Assembly: GCF_002138415.1 (NCBI RefSeq)
Contig: NZ_CP015612.1
Location: 3,450,001 to 3,514,000 of the forward strand
Source of the DNA: Stenotrophomonas maltophilia
GTDB lineage: Bacteria; Pseudomonadota; Gammaproteobacteria; Xanthomonadales; Xanthomonadaceae
DNA length: 64,000 nucleotides
Direction: 5' to 3'
Part shown: positions 34,186-42,193 of the stretch, one piece after another
Layout: the number at the start of each line of letters is the position of its first letter
How positions within the stretch are numbered: the first letter of the stretch is position 1
Notes under the pieces: generated by a model
What the model was told of the DNA's origin: nothing
What the model saw: only the letters and a program-made list of their open reading frames with translations
The model's database searches: none
Program-made: the position numbers and the translations under genes

Positions 34186-36659
34186 GCATCGTTCTTCCCT
34201 TCCTCGCCCTGCTGCTGGCAGGCGCGTTCGTCGCCTACCACCGCATGCGGCTGGTTACCTGGACGCTGATCAGCGTGGCCCTGCTGGCCGCCTGCTGGTT
34301 CATTCCCTACGTCAACCAGACCGCCACGATCGTCGCGGCCGCCTTGCTGGCGGTGATCGCCGTGCCGCTGCTGCTGCCGTTCATCCGCAAGCCGCTGCTG
34401 ACCGGCCCGATGATGAAGGTGTTCCGCAAGGTGCTGCCGCCGCTGTCGCAGACCGAGCGTATTGCGCTGGAAACCGGTTCGGTCGGTTTCGAGGGCGAAC
34501 TGTTCACCGGTGATCCGGACTGGAACATCCTGCTCAATTACCCGAAGCCGCAGCTGACCGCCGAAGAACAGGCCTTCCTCGATGGCCCGGTGGAAGAGCT
34601 GTGCACGATGGTCAACGACTGGGAAATCACCCACGTCCACGCGGACCTGCCGCCGGAACTGTGGGCCTTCATCAAGAAGAACAAGTTCTTCGGCATGATC
34701 ATCCCGAAGGAATACGGCGGCCTGGGCTTCTCCGCGCTGGCCCACCACAAGGTGATCCAGAAGCTGGCGTCGGTGTCCTCGGTGGTCAGCTCCACGGTGG
34801 GCGTGCCCAACTCGCTGGGCCCGGGTGAACTGCTGGTGCATTACGGCACCCAGGAACAGAAGGACCAGTATCTGCCGCGCCTGGCCGATGGCCGCGAAGT
34901 GCCGTGCTTCGGCCTGACCGGTCCGTTCGCCGGCTCCGACGCCACCTCCATTCCGGACTACGGCATCGTCTGCAAGGGCGAGTGGAACGGCGAGCAGGTG
35001 CTCGGCGTCAAGCTGACCTTCGACAAGCGCTACATCACCCTGGCCCCGGTTGCTTCGCTGATCGGCCTGGCCTTCCGCATGTACGACCCGGATGGCCTGA
35101 TCGGCGATACCCGCGACATCGGCATAACCTTGGGCCTGCTGCCGCGCGACACCGCCGGTGTTGAAATCGGCCGTCGCCACTTCCCGCTGAACTCGACCTT
35201 CCAGAACGGTCCGATCCGCGGCAAGGACGTGTTCATTCCGCTGACCCAGCTGATCGGTGGCGCAGCCATGGCCGGCAAGGGCTGGAACATGCTCAACGAG
35301 TGCCTGGCCGTGGGCCGCTCGATCACCCTGCCGTCCACCGCCAGCGGTGGTGCCAAGGCCGGTGCCGCCGTGACCGGCGCCTATGCGCGCATCCGCAAGC
35401 AGTTCGGCCTGTCGGTCGGCCGCTTCGAGGGCGTGGAAGAAGCACTGGCCCGCATCGGCGGCAAGGCCTACAAGATCAGCGCGCTGTCGCAGGCCACCGC
35501 CGCCGCGGTTGACCGTGGCGATGTTCCGTCGGTGCCGTCGGCGATCGCCAAGTACCACTGCACCACCATGAGCCGCGAAGTGATCTCGGACATGATGGAC
35601 GTGATCGGCGGCAAGGGCATCATCCTGGGGCCACGCAACTTCGCCGGCCGCAGCTGGCAGGCCGCGCCGATCGCGATCACCGTGGAAGGCGCCAACATCA
35701 TGACCCGCAGCCTGCTGATCTTCGGCCAGGGTGCGATCCTCTGCCACCCGTGGGTGCTGAAGGAAATGAAGGCCGCGCAGGATCCGGACACCCGTGCCGG
35801 CCTGCAGGACTTCGACCGCAGCCTGTTCGGCCACATCCGCTACGGCATCTCCAATGCCGTGCGTTCGTTCTGGTTCGGCCTGACCGGCGCACGCTTCGGC
35901 GCCGCCCCGGGCGACGCCTACACCCGCCGTTACTTCCGCAAGCTGGACCGTTACTCGGCCAACCTGGCGCTGATGGCCGACATCTCGATGATGACCCTCG
36001 GTGGCAAGCTGAAGTTCAAGGAATCGCTGTCCGGCCGCCTGGGCGATGTGCTGAGCCATGTCTACATGACCAGCGCCATGCTCAAGCGCTACCACGACGA
36101 AGGCGCGCCGCAGGCCGACCAGCCGCTGCTGGCCTGGGCCTTCCACGACAGCGTGCACAAGATCGAAGAGTCGCTGTCGGCGGCCCTGCGCAACTTCCCG
36201 ATCCGTCCGATCGGCTGGCTGATGTGGGCGCTGATCTTCCCGCTGGGCCGTCGCGCCGAGGCCCCGGGCGACCGCCTGAGCCGCCGTGTTGCCGCCCTGC
36301 TGATGGCACCGAATGAAGCCCGCGACCGTCTGGCCAGTGGCGTGTTCCTGACCCCGTGTGAGAACAACCCGGGCGGACGCATCAACAGCTACCTGAGCAA
36401 GGCGATCATGGCCGAGCCGGTGGAGCGCAAGTTCCTGAAGGCGCTGAAGAGCAAGGGTATCGAGGCACTGGACTTCAAGGCGCAGCTGGATGAAGCCGTG
36501 GCCGAGGGCGTGATCACCCAGGACGAGCGCAGCCTGCTGGAAGAGCTGCGTACGCTGACCCTGGACACCATCACCGTGGACGACTTCGACACCCACGAAC
36601 TGCGCGCGGCCAGCTACTACGACCGCCAGCACAAGGATCCGCACTCGCAGGCGGCCTGA
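34182..36659 (+). CDS. fadE: Acyl-CoA dehydrogenase, FadE type
   Basis: An 825-residue membrane-associated acyl-CoA dehydrogenase that starts fatty-acid beta-oxidation. Two N-terminal hydrophobic helices (VLPFLALLLAGAFVAYHRM and IVAAALLAVIAVPLLLPFI) precede the dehydrogenase domain. FFGMIIPKEYGGLGFSALAHHKVI and FGLTGPFAGSDATSIPD are FAD/substrate-binding blocks. The long C-terminal part after residue about 500 (ANLALMADISMMTLGGKLKFKE) is DUF1974, specific for FadE. Length equals E. coli FadE (814). It is coupled to the upstream hydrolase and under the presumed TetR control. Confidence 0.94.
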   Translation: MSIVLPFLALLLAGAFVAYHRMRLVTWTLISVALLAACWFIPYVNQTATIVAAALLAVIAVPLLLPFIRKPLLTGPMMKVFRKVLPPLSQTERIALETGSVGFEGELFTGDPDWNILLNYPKPQLTAEEQAFLDGPVEELCTMVNDWEITHVHADLPPELWAFIKKNKFFGMIIPKEYGGLGFSALAHHKVIQKLASVSSVVSSTVGVPNSLGPGELLVHYGTQEQKDQYLPRLADGREVPCFGLTGPFAGSDATSIPDYGIVCKGEWNGEQVLGVKLTFDKRYITLAPVASLIGLAFRMYDPDGLIGDTRDIGITLGLLPRDTAGVEIGRRHFPLNSTFQNGPIRGKDVFIPLTQLIGGAAMAGKGWNMLNECLAVGRSITLPSTASGGAKAGAAVTGAYARIRKQFGLSVGRFEGVEEALARIGGKAYKISALSQATAAAVDRGDVPSVPSAIAKYHCTTMSREVISDMMDVIGGKGIILGPRNFAGRSWQAAPIAITVEGANIMTRSLLIFGQGAILCHPWVLKEMKAAQDPDTRAGLQDFDRSLFGHIRYGISNAVRSFWFGLTGARFGAAPGDAYTRRYFRKLDRYSANLALMADISMMTLGGKLKFKESLSGRLGDVLSHVYMTSAMLKRYHDEGAPQADQPLLAWAFHDSVHKIEESLSAALRNFPIRPIGWLMWALIFPLGRRAEAPGDRLSRRVAALLMAPNEARDRLASGVFLTPCENNPGGRINSYLSKAIMAEPVERKFLKALKSKGIEALDFKAQLDEAVAEGVITQDERSLLEELRTLTLDTITVDDFDTHELRAASYYDRQHKDPHSQAA

Positions 36660-36734
36660 TCGCCCGCGACACGCGTTGCCTCGACGGCGGGCCTCGGCCC
36701 GCCGTCGCTTTATCCGCCGATCGGAACACCCCTC

Positions 36735-37202
36735 ATGTCCACGCCCCTGCTCTCGCTTTACCACCGCCTGCAGCGCTGGCCCGCCGGCAACTGGCTGTTC
36801 GCGCGCGCGGTATGTTTCAAGGCGCCCTACTTTGCCAGCATCGCGCCACGCATCACCCGCCTGGAACACGGCCGCTGCGAAGGCACGCTGGCCGACCGAC
36901 GCAAAGTGCGCAACCACATCGGCACGGTGCACGCGATCGCGATGTGCAACCTGGCCGAACTGACCGCCGGGTTGATGGTCGATGCATCGCTGCCGAAGGG
37001 CATGCGCTGGATCCCGAAGGGAATGCAGGTGCAGTACCTGGCCAAGGCGCGTGGCACGCTGCAGGCGGTGGCACTGCCGGCGCAGCCGATCGTGGTCGCG
37101 GCCGAGGGCTATGCGCTGCCGGTGACGGTGAGCGTGCGCGACCGTGCGGGCACCGAGGTGTTCAGCGCGGTCATCGACATGTGGATGTCGCCGGCGAAGT
37201 AG
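36735..37202 (+). CDS. DUF4442 domain protein, hotdog-fold thioesterase-like
   Basis: A 155-residue protein of the DUF4442 hotdog family, related to PaaI-type acyl-CoA thioesterases. RKVRNHIGTVHAIAMCNLAELTAGLMVDASLP is the central helix with the family's N-H-x-G-T-V-H-A pattern, and the C-terminal sheet (AVALPAQPIVVAAEGYALPVTV) completes the fold. It follows fadE by 75 bp in the same direction, suggesting a part in acyl-CoA turnover. No terminator is seen between them, so read-through from the fadE operon is likely. Exact activity is unknown. Confidence 0.85.
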   Translation: MSTPLLSLYHRLQRWPAGNWLFARAVCFKAPYFASIAPRITRLEHGRCEGTLADRRKVRNHIGTVHAIAMCNLAELTAGLMVDASLPKGMRWIPKGMQVQYLAKARGTLQAVALPAQPIVVAAEGYALPVTVSVRDRAGTEVFSAVIDMWMSPAK

Positions 37203-37240
37203 TGTTCCCGCCAACGGCGCAGCCCCTCGTGGGTGGACGG

Positions 37241-37263
37241 GTAGAGTCGAGCTTGCTCGACTG
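37241..37263 (+). repeat. SMAG palindrome
   Basis: GTAG-AGTCGAGCTTGCTCGACT, close in sequence to those at 41217 and 43107. Confidence 0.65.
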
Positions 37264-37271
37264 ATCGGTCT

Positions 37272-37375
37272 GGCCGGGCAGGTAGACCGCGCAGGGGCCG
37301 CTGCAAGTACATCCCTGTAAGCTCGGTCGCCGCATCCATGCGGCTCACGCCCCTGCGCAGCCCACCTGCCCGGCC
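37272..37375 (+). repeat. Variable-stem palindromic element, copy 5 (type B core)
   Basis: 27-bp arms (37272-37298 with 37349-37375) with three mismatches enclose hairpin TAC-ATCCCT-GTA and hairpin GCCG-CATCCATG-CGGC. Confidence 0.78.
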
Positions 37376-37429
37376 ACGGACACATTCCTGCGGCGTCCAC
37401 CCACGGAAGAGAAAAAGAAGAGCAAAAGC

Positions 37430-37455
37430 AAAAGCGGCCCACCGGCCGCTTTTTT
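37430..37455 (+). terminator. Terminator-like hairpin at the centre of locus 3
   Basis: AAAAGCGGCC-CACC-GGCCGCTTTTTT: a 10-bp stem including A/T closing pairs with a six-T tail in one direction and As in the other. It can stop transcripts from both flanking genes. Confidence 0.75.
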
Positions 37456-37552
37456 CATGCGCGCAGAACCCACGAGCGCAGCGACCCGCTGTTGCTCTTG
37501 ATCTTCTTTTTCTTCTCCGTGGGCTGGCCGCGCACGGAACCTGTCAGGGGTC

Positions 37553-37647
37553 GGGCGGGTTGGGTTCGCGGGGGTGTCCGCGGCATGGATGCCGCGGCCA
37601 AGCCTACAGGGACGTACTTGCGGCGTCCCCGCGAACCCAACCCGCCC
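37553..37647 (-). repeat. Variable-stem palindromic element, copy 6 (type B core)
   Basis: A perfect 21-bp stem (37553-37573 with 37627-37647). On the minus strand it has hairpin TAC-GTCCCT-GTA and hairpin GCGG-CATCCATG-CCGC. It is inverted relative to copy 5. Confidence 0.82.
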
Positions 37648-37708
37648 GGCCAACCCCATGACAAGCTCTACGCGTCCACCCACGAGGGGCTGCGGCGTTG
37701 GCTGGAAA

Positions 37709-38059
37709 CTACGCCACCGCGCGCAACACCAACGCCAGGATCGCCGGCACCGCCTGGATCATGAAAATACGGCGACTCACGCTGTAGGCGCCATAGCACC
37801 CCGCCACCACCACGCAGGCCAGCGAGAACGTCACCAGCACCGGCTGATCGATCACCAGCCCCACCACGATGCCCGCCGCCAGAAAGCCGTTGTACAGGCC
37901 CTGGTTGGCCGCCAGCACGCGCGTGGTCTCTGCCTTCTCCGGCGTGTTTCGGAACGTCTTCAGGCCCAGCGGGCCGGTCCACAGGAACATCTCCAGCACC
38001 AGGAAATAGACGTGCAGCAGGGCGACCAGCAGGGTCAGGGCGAGTGCGATCCAGTACAT
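37709..38059 (-). CDS. DUF1304 family membrane protein
   Basis: A 116-residue, four-helix inner-membrane protein of the DUF1304 family. The second conserved block LVLEMFLWTGPLGLKTFRNTPEKAETTRVLAANQGLYNGFLAAGIV is characteristic (KTFRNTP, ANQGLYNGFLA). Function is unknown for the whole family. It lies between locus 3 repeats on its 3' side and a GGGGTCAGAGCCC palindrome 33 bp beyond its start, so it is probably transcribed alone or with the upstream carrier gene. Confidence 0.85.
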   Translation of the reverse strand: MYWIALALTLLVALLHVYFLVLEMFLWTGPLGLKTFRNTPEKAETTRVLAANQGLYNGFLAAGIVVGLVIDQPVLVTFSLACVVVAGCYGAYSVSRRIFMIQAVPAILALVLRAVA

Positions 38060-38091
38060 GGGCGGTTCCTTGGATAGATGGATGGGATGAT

Positions 38092-38130
38092 GGGGTCAGA
38101 GCCCTCTCCGTGGGAGAGGGATCCGACCCC
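38092..38130. repeat. GGGGTCAGAGCCCT-type palindrome, copy 2
   Basis: GGGGTCAGAGCCCTCTCC-GTG-GGAGAGGGATCCGACCCC, in the opposite orientation to 20290-20328. The outer parts are the same while the central stem differs (CTCTCC/GGAGAG against TTTCC/GGAAA), again keeping complementarity. Confidence 0.65.
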
Positions 38131-38137
38131 GCGCCGC

Positions 38138-39466
38138 TCAGCGGTCGCGCGGCAGCTTCTTTTCTTCGCGCAGCACGCCGAATGCGGCGGCGGTCATGCA
38201 CGCGGCAACCACCACGCCACCGATGAACACCACGTGTGAACCGAACAGGGTCAGCGCCTTGTGAATCCAGGTGAAACTCAAGTCCGCGCCGCGGTAGACC
38301 ACGGTGTCGATCGCCGCACCGGCCTTGTAGCGCCACTGCCGGTCCACGCGGGTATAGATCGTCTCGCGCGCCGGCTTGGCGAGCGCGAACTCGCTGGCAC
38401 GGGTCATCACCTGCACCACCGCGACCATCAACGGCATCGGTGAGGCCGCCAGTACCGAGAAACCAATCAGGATCGCGAAACCGGGAATCAGCAGCGCCGG
38501 CGCGATGCCATGGCGTGACAGCAGCCAGCGGGTCAGGCCCACCTGCATCAGCAGCGCCAGCGCGTTCACCGCCAGGTCGATGCGCGAAAAGAACGCGGTA
38601 CTGGCCGCCGGGTCGGTGAAGGCCGCACGCACGATGCTGGCCTGCTGGTTGTACAGCAACGTGCCGACGCCCACGCCGAACACCACCATCACCGCCAGCC
38701 AGCGCAGCAGCGGCTCGCGCACGATCAGTTTCAGGCCATCGAGCACGCTGCCGCCCATCGGCTGCTCGCCCGAGACCAGCTGCTGCTCGCGCTCGCGCAG
38801 CACCGCCCAGTGCCGCAGGCGCCAGATGCAGAACAGGCAGATGACCAGGAAACCGGCCGAGACCAGCATCAGATTGGCGATGCCCACGCGCTGTGCCAGC
38901 GCGCTGGTGATGAGTGGACCAAGGAACGCGCCGATGGTGCCGGCCGCACCGATGTAGCCATAGTAGGCACGCGCCTGTGTGTTGGAGAACACATCGGCCA
39001 TGAAACTCCAGAACACGGCCACCGCGAACAGGTTGAACACCATCACCCAAAGAAAGAAGGCCATGCCCCGCCCCGGCATGTTGCTGTCGAACAGCGCGTA
39101 GAAGCCCAGCAGGGTGACGATGAAGAAGCCATACACCACCGGCAGGAACACCCGCCGCGGGAAGCGGCTGACCAGCCAGCCATACACCGGCTGCAGCACC
39201 AGCATGATCACGAACACGCAGGAGAACAGGAACTGCAGGACGAAGTCCTTCAGCGCGATGCCATGGCTGGCGAACCAGGCGATCAGCATCGGCGGAAACA
39301 CGGTCTCCAGGTCGGCCGAAGCGGCCATCGCCTCCCGCACCGGGCGCAGCACGTAGTAGCCACTGAGCAGGCAGAAGAAGTACAGGAACGACCACCACAG
39401 CGCTGGCGACTCACGCAGTGCCGCCATCAACCCACGCAGCGGCCCCTTGCCCTGCACCGCGCTCAC
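38138..39466 (-). CDS. MFS-like carrier related to the ATP/ADP translocase (NTP/NDP exchange) family
   Basis: A protein of about 442 residues with roughly twelve transmembrane helices. The opening helix with FFCLLSGYYVLRPVREAMA and the later FWSFMADVFSNTQARAYYGYIGAAGTIGAFLGP and KPARETIYTRVDRQWRYKAGAAIDTVVYRGAD blocks resemble the bacterial TLC (ATP/ADP translocase-like) branch rather than ordinary sugar or drug MFS pumps. In free-living bacteria the substrate of this branch is unknown. I chose GTG 39466 because GAGGGA lies 7 nt upstream. An ATG at 39550 would add 28 polar residues without similarity. It is divergent from a serine hydrolase gene. Confidence 0.75.
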   Translation of the reverse strand: MSAVQGKGPLRGLMAALRESPALWWSFLYFFCLLSGYYVLRPVREAMAASADLETVFPPMLIAWFASHGIALKDFVLQFLFSCVFVIMLVLQPVYGWLVSRFPRRVFLPVVYGFFIVTLLGFYALFDSNMPGRGMAFFLWVMVFNLFAVAVFWSFMADVFSNTQARAYYGYIGAAGTIGAFLGPLITSALAQRVGIANLMLVSAGFLVICLFCIWRLRHWAVLREREQQLVSGEQPMGGSVLDGLKLIVREPLLRWLAVMVVFGVGVGTLLYNQQASIVRAAFTDPAASTAFFSRIDLAVNALALLMQVGLTRWLLSRHGIAPALLIPGFAILIGFSVLAASPMPLMVAVVQVMTRASEFALAKPARETIYTRVDRQWRYKAGAAIDTVVYRGADLSFTWIHKALTLFGSHVVFIGGVVVAACMTAAAFGVLREEKKLPRDR

Positions 39467-39690
39467 GCGGCGTCCCTCGCCAGAAGACGGCGGTTGGACA
39501 GCGGCATGGCAGGCTCCGGGGCGGTGAAGCGCGTACGTTAGCCAATGCACTGCAACATCGCCAGCAGCAGCCCCGCAGAAGGCTGAAACGCAGTGTCACG
39601 GCCCGACCCGGACGACACGTTCCGATACACGCATCAGGAGCGTCAAAATTCCAACTTTTTCAACGAGATGCGCATTCATCTTCGCTTTGT

Positions 39691-39720
39691 TTGTGTACAA
39701 GGGAAAAGCGGCGCTAGAAT
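39691..39720 (+). promoter_or_regulatory. Promoter of the serine hydrolase gene
   Basis: TTGTGT (39691-39696), 18-bp spacer, TAGAAT (39715-39720), 32 bp before the ATG. Confidence 0.55.
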
Positions 39721-39751
39721 CGCCATCAGCAGTCGCGCACGGGTCTCCACG

Positions 39752-41152
39752 ATGAAAAAGAACAGCCTGCGTCGTCCGATCCGTTCGGCGGCCACCGGTT
39801 TGCTGGGCATGTTGATGCCCGTTGCCTTGTCCACCACCGCGCAGACCCCGCCGCCATTGCCGCCGATGCCGGCCAACATCGAATCCGCTGCCGCCACCGC
39901 AGTCGCCCACACCCAGCCCGCTGCCTACCGTACCGGCCTGGTGCCGCAGGTGCAGCTGCCGGCGGCCGGCTTCAACGTGGCCAACATCGAATCGATGGCG
40001 CAGCAGCTCACTTATGGCGAGCGCGTGCCCGGCATGGCCGTGGCGATCGTGCAGGGTGGCCGCGTGCTCAGCGCGCGTGGCTATGGCGTCACCGACGTCA
40101 ACAACCCGCTGCCGGTCGATGCCCACACCGTGTTCCGCCTGGCGTCGCTGTCCAAGGCGTTCGCCGGCACCATGGCCGGCCTGCTGGTCAACGACGGCAC
40201 CCTGCGCTGGGACAGCAAGGTCACCGACTACGTGCCGGGCTTCCGCCTGAACTCGCCGGAAGCAACCGACCGCCTGACCGTGGCCGACGTGCTCAGCCAT
40301 CGCGTCGGCCTGCCCTACAACGCCTACGACCGCGACATCGAAGGCAACGCCGAGTACTACTCGCTGACCCAGAAGCTGGCCAACACCAGCCTGAAGTGCC
40401 TGCCGGGCGACTGCTACGCCTACCAGAACGTGGCCTTCAGCCTGATCGGCGACGTCGTCTATGCCGCCTCCGGCAGCTTCTACGAGCAGTCGGTCGAGCG
40501 CCGCATCTTCAAGCCGCTGGGCATGAACGATGCCAGCCTCGGCCTGGCCGGCATCCAGGCCAGCTCGCGCTGGGCGCGGCCGCACGTGCGCAGCCGCAAT
40601 GGCTGGGTGTCGCTGACACCGAAGCCGACCTACTACCGCGTCGCCCCGGCCGCCGGCGTCAATGCCAGCGCCAGCGACATGGCGCAGTGGCTGCTGGCCC
40701 ACACTGGCCATCGCCCCGACGTGCTGCCGGCACCGCTGCTGGCCACTCTGCATTCGAGCCTGATCAACACCCCGGGCGAAATGCGTTCGGGCTGGCGCCG
40801 CGAGCGCCTGCATTCTGCCGGCTACGCACTGGGCTGGCGTACCTTCGACTACGCCGGCCACGATGTGGTGTTCCACGCCGGTGCCGTGCAGGGTTATCGC
40901 GGCCTGGTCGCGCTGGTGCCGGAGCGCGATCTCGGCATCGCCATCATGTGGAACGGCGAAAGCGGCCTGCCCAGCGGCCTGCTGCCGACCGTACTCGATG
41001 CCGCCCTCGGCCTGCCGACACAGCGTTGGCTGGACGTGGACACCGACTTCGGCAGCGACAACCTGATGGCCGAAGGCGCGGGTCCGGCGCAGCAGGACAA
41101 GCGCAAGGGCAAGGGTGCCTCGGGCAATCGCGCGGTGGCTTCGCCGCGCTGA
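39752..41152 (+). CDS. Serine hydrolase, beta-lactamase/class C-like family
   Basis: A 466-residue penicillin-binding-protein-like hydrolase (AmpC/EstB fold). A signal-like N-terminus (RSAATGLLGMLMPVALSTTAQ) sends it to the periplasm. The active-site motifs are SLSK (in FRLASLSKAFAGT), YQN (in CYAYQNVAFSLIG) and HAG (in VVFHAGAVQGYRG). A Lys/Arg-rich tail ends it (DKRKGKGASGN). It may be a D-aminopeptidase, esterase or cell-wall enzyme. A role in beta-lactam resistance should not be assumed, since S. maltophilia's known L1/L2 enzymes are different. ATG 39752 follows its own promoter. Confidence 0.84.
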   Translation: MKKNSLRRPIRSAATGLLGMLMPVALSTTAQTPPPLPPMPANIESAAATAVAHTQPAAYRTGLVPQVQLPAAGFNVANIESMAQQLTYGERVPGMAVAIVQGGRVLSARGYGVTDVNNPLPVDAHTVFRLASLSKAFAGTMAGLLVNDGTLRWDSKVTDYVPGFRLNSPEATDRLTVADVLSHRVGLPYNAYDRDIEGNAEYYSLTQKLANTSLKCLPGDCYAYQNVAFSLIGDVVYAASGSFYEQSVERRIFKPLGMNDASLGLAGIQASSRWARPHVRSRNGWVSLTPKPTYYRVAPAAGVNASASDMAQWLLAHTGHRPDVLPAPLLATLHSSLINTPGEMRSGWRRERLHSAGYALGWRTFDYAGHDVVFHAGAVQGYRGLVALVPERDLGIAIMWNGESGLPSGLLPTVLDAALGLPTQRWLDVDTDFGSDNLMAEGAGPAQQDKRKGKGASGNRAVASPR

Positions 41153-41177
41153 TCAGGCGGGCTCGACCGTGAGTGGA

Positions 41178-41205
41178 AGGGGCGGCCTGCGGGTCGCCCT
41201 TTTTG
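41178..41205 (+). terminator. Terminator of the serine hydrolase gene
   Basis: A GGGCGGCC-TGCG-GGTCGCCC hairpin (one G.T pair) followed by TTTTTG, 26 bp after the stop. Confidence 0.8.
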
Positions 41206-41216
41206 TTGGCTCTTGT

Positions 41217-41315
41217 AGAGTCGAGCCGTGCTCGACTCCGCTGGACCTGTGGAGCCGAGCCATGCTCGGCTGAGCGGAATCGAAAAACAGTCGAGCATGG
41301 CTCGACGCTACAAAT
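41217..41315. repeat. SMAG cluster (three units)
   Basis: GTAG-AGTCGAGCCGTGCTCGACT, GTGG-AGCCGAGCCATGCTCGGCT and an inverted GTAG-CGTCGAGCCATGCTCGACT lie in sequence between convergent genes. Confidence 0.72.
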
Positions 41316-41321
41316 GCGGGG

Positions 41322-42080
41322 CTAGTGCGCGAAGTAGTGCATGCCGCCATCCACCGGTATCACCGCACCGGTGATGTAGCCGGCCAATGGCGAGGCCAGG
41401 AAGGCCACCAGCGGCGCCACTTCCTCCGGATCACCAAAGCGTCCGATCGGGATATTGCGGGCAATGAACGCGCGTCGGCTCTCCTCGGTGGGATGCAGCC
41501 GGCCGAGGATCTGTGCGCTGTTGATCCGTCCCGGCGCGATTGCGTTGACCGTGATGCCCTGCCCGGCCACTTCCGACGCCAGCCCCTTGCCCCACAGGTG
41601 CAGCGCCGCCTTCGCGGCGGTAGCCGCGTTCACCGCGCGTGGTTCCATCGAACCGCTGAAGTTGATCACCCGCCCCCAACCGTGCACCTGCATCGCTGGC
41701 AGCAGCACCTGGGTCAGCCTTCGCGCGGCGGAAAAATTCAGTGCGATTGCCTCTTCCCAGACATCGTCACCGGCATCCACCGTGGTCGGTCGCGATCCCC
41801 CCGCCGCGTTGACCAGGATGTCGACGCGCTGCAGCGCCGCCAGGGCTGCATCCGCAATGCGGCGTACATCCTCCGCATCGGTGACGTCGCCAAGCAGGAT
41901 GATCGGCGCCGGCACACCCGTGGCCTCAATCTCGGCAGCCAGCGCCTGCAGCGGTTCCGGACGTCGTGCGCTGATCGCGATGCGTACGCCCTGGGCCGCC
42001 AGCAGCCGGGCAACACCAGCACCGATGCCGCTGCCTGCGCCAGTGACCAGCGCGGTGCGCCCTTCAAGATCCAGATCCAT
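41322..42080 (-). CDS. SDR family oxidoreductase (catalytic Tyr replaced)
   Basis: A 252-residue short-chain dehydrogenase/reductase. The cofactor motif TGAGSGIGAG and NAAG (in VDILVNAAGGSR) are present. The catalytic Ser may be in INFSGSMEP. At the YxxxK site the sequence reads ATAAK, so the Tyr is replaced by Ala while the Lys stays. A similar NAA-x-AAKAA form occurs in some annotated oxidoreductases, so it may be a distinct subfamily rather than a dead enzyme. ATG 42080 has GGAG just upstream. It is divergent from a LysR gene, which probably controls it. Confidence 0.84.
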   Translation of the reverse strand: MDLDLEGRTALVTGAGSGIGAGVARLLAAQGVRIAISARRPEPLQALAAEIEATGVPAPIILLGDVTDAEDVRRIADAALAALQRVDILVNAAGGSRPTTVDAGDDVWEEAIALNFSAARRLTQVLLPAMQVHGWGRVINFSGSMEPRAVNAATAAKAALHLWGKGLASEVAGQGITVNAIAPGRINSAQILGRLHPTEESRRAFIARNIPIGRFGDPEEVAPLVAFLASPLAGYITGAVIPVDGGMHYFAH

Positions 42081-42177
42081 GATGTTCTCCAATCAGCCAG
42101 CCGGTACATCCGGCCCGTGCACGACATGCTGTTTGATCACCCCTGATTGATAAACTCCGCACAGGTTTCAGCATTCA

Positions 42178-42190
42178 ACACCCGGGGTGT
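42178..42190. promoter_or_regulatory. Palindrome ahead of the LysR gene
   Basis: ACACCC-G-GGGTGT lies 3 bp before the lysR start and covers its ribosome-binding region. The 113-bp gap also holds a GATCACCCCTGATTGAT imperfect repeat. Either could be a binding site for the regulator. Confidence 0.4.
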
Positions 42191-42193
42191 CAG

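Larger units (their letters stand above)
37203..37708. repeat. Convergent intergenic region of nested inverted repeats (locus 3)
   Basis: No gene is supported. The outermost arms at 37219-37239 and 37673-37693 are a perfect 21-bp inverted repeat starting GCAGCCCCTCGTGGG. Inside are a SMAG unit (37241-37263) and variable-stem copy 5 (37272-37375). Next come mirrored purine tracts (GAAGAGAAAAAGAAGAGC and its complement near 37490-37520) around a terminator-like hairpin, then inverted variable-stem copy 6 (37553-37647). The whole 475-bp block can fold on itself around about 37456. Confidence 0.8.

Noticed and set aside
39752..41152. Chromosomal beta-lactamase (resistance gene)
   Set aside because: It has the SxxK/YxN/HxG serine-hydrolase motifs, but the sequence is of the broad esterase/peptidase group and not AmpC or L2.
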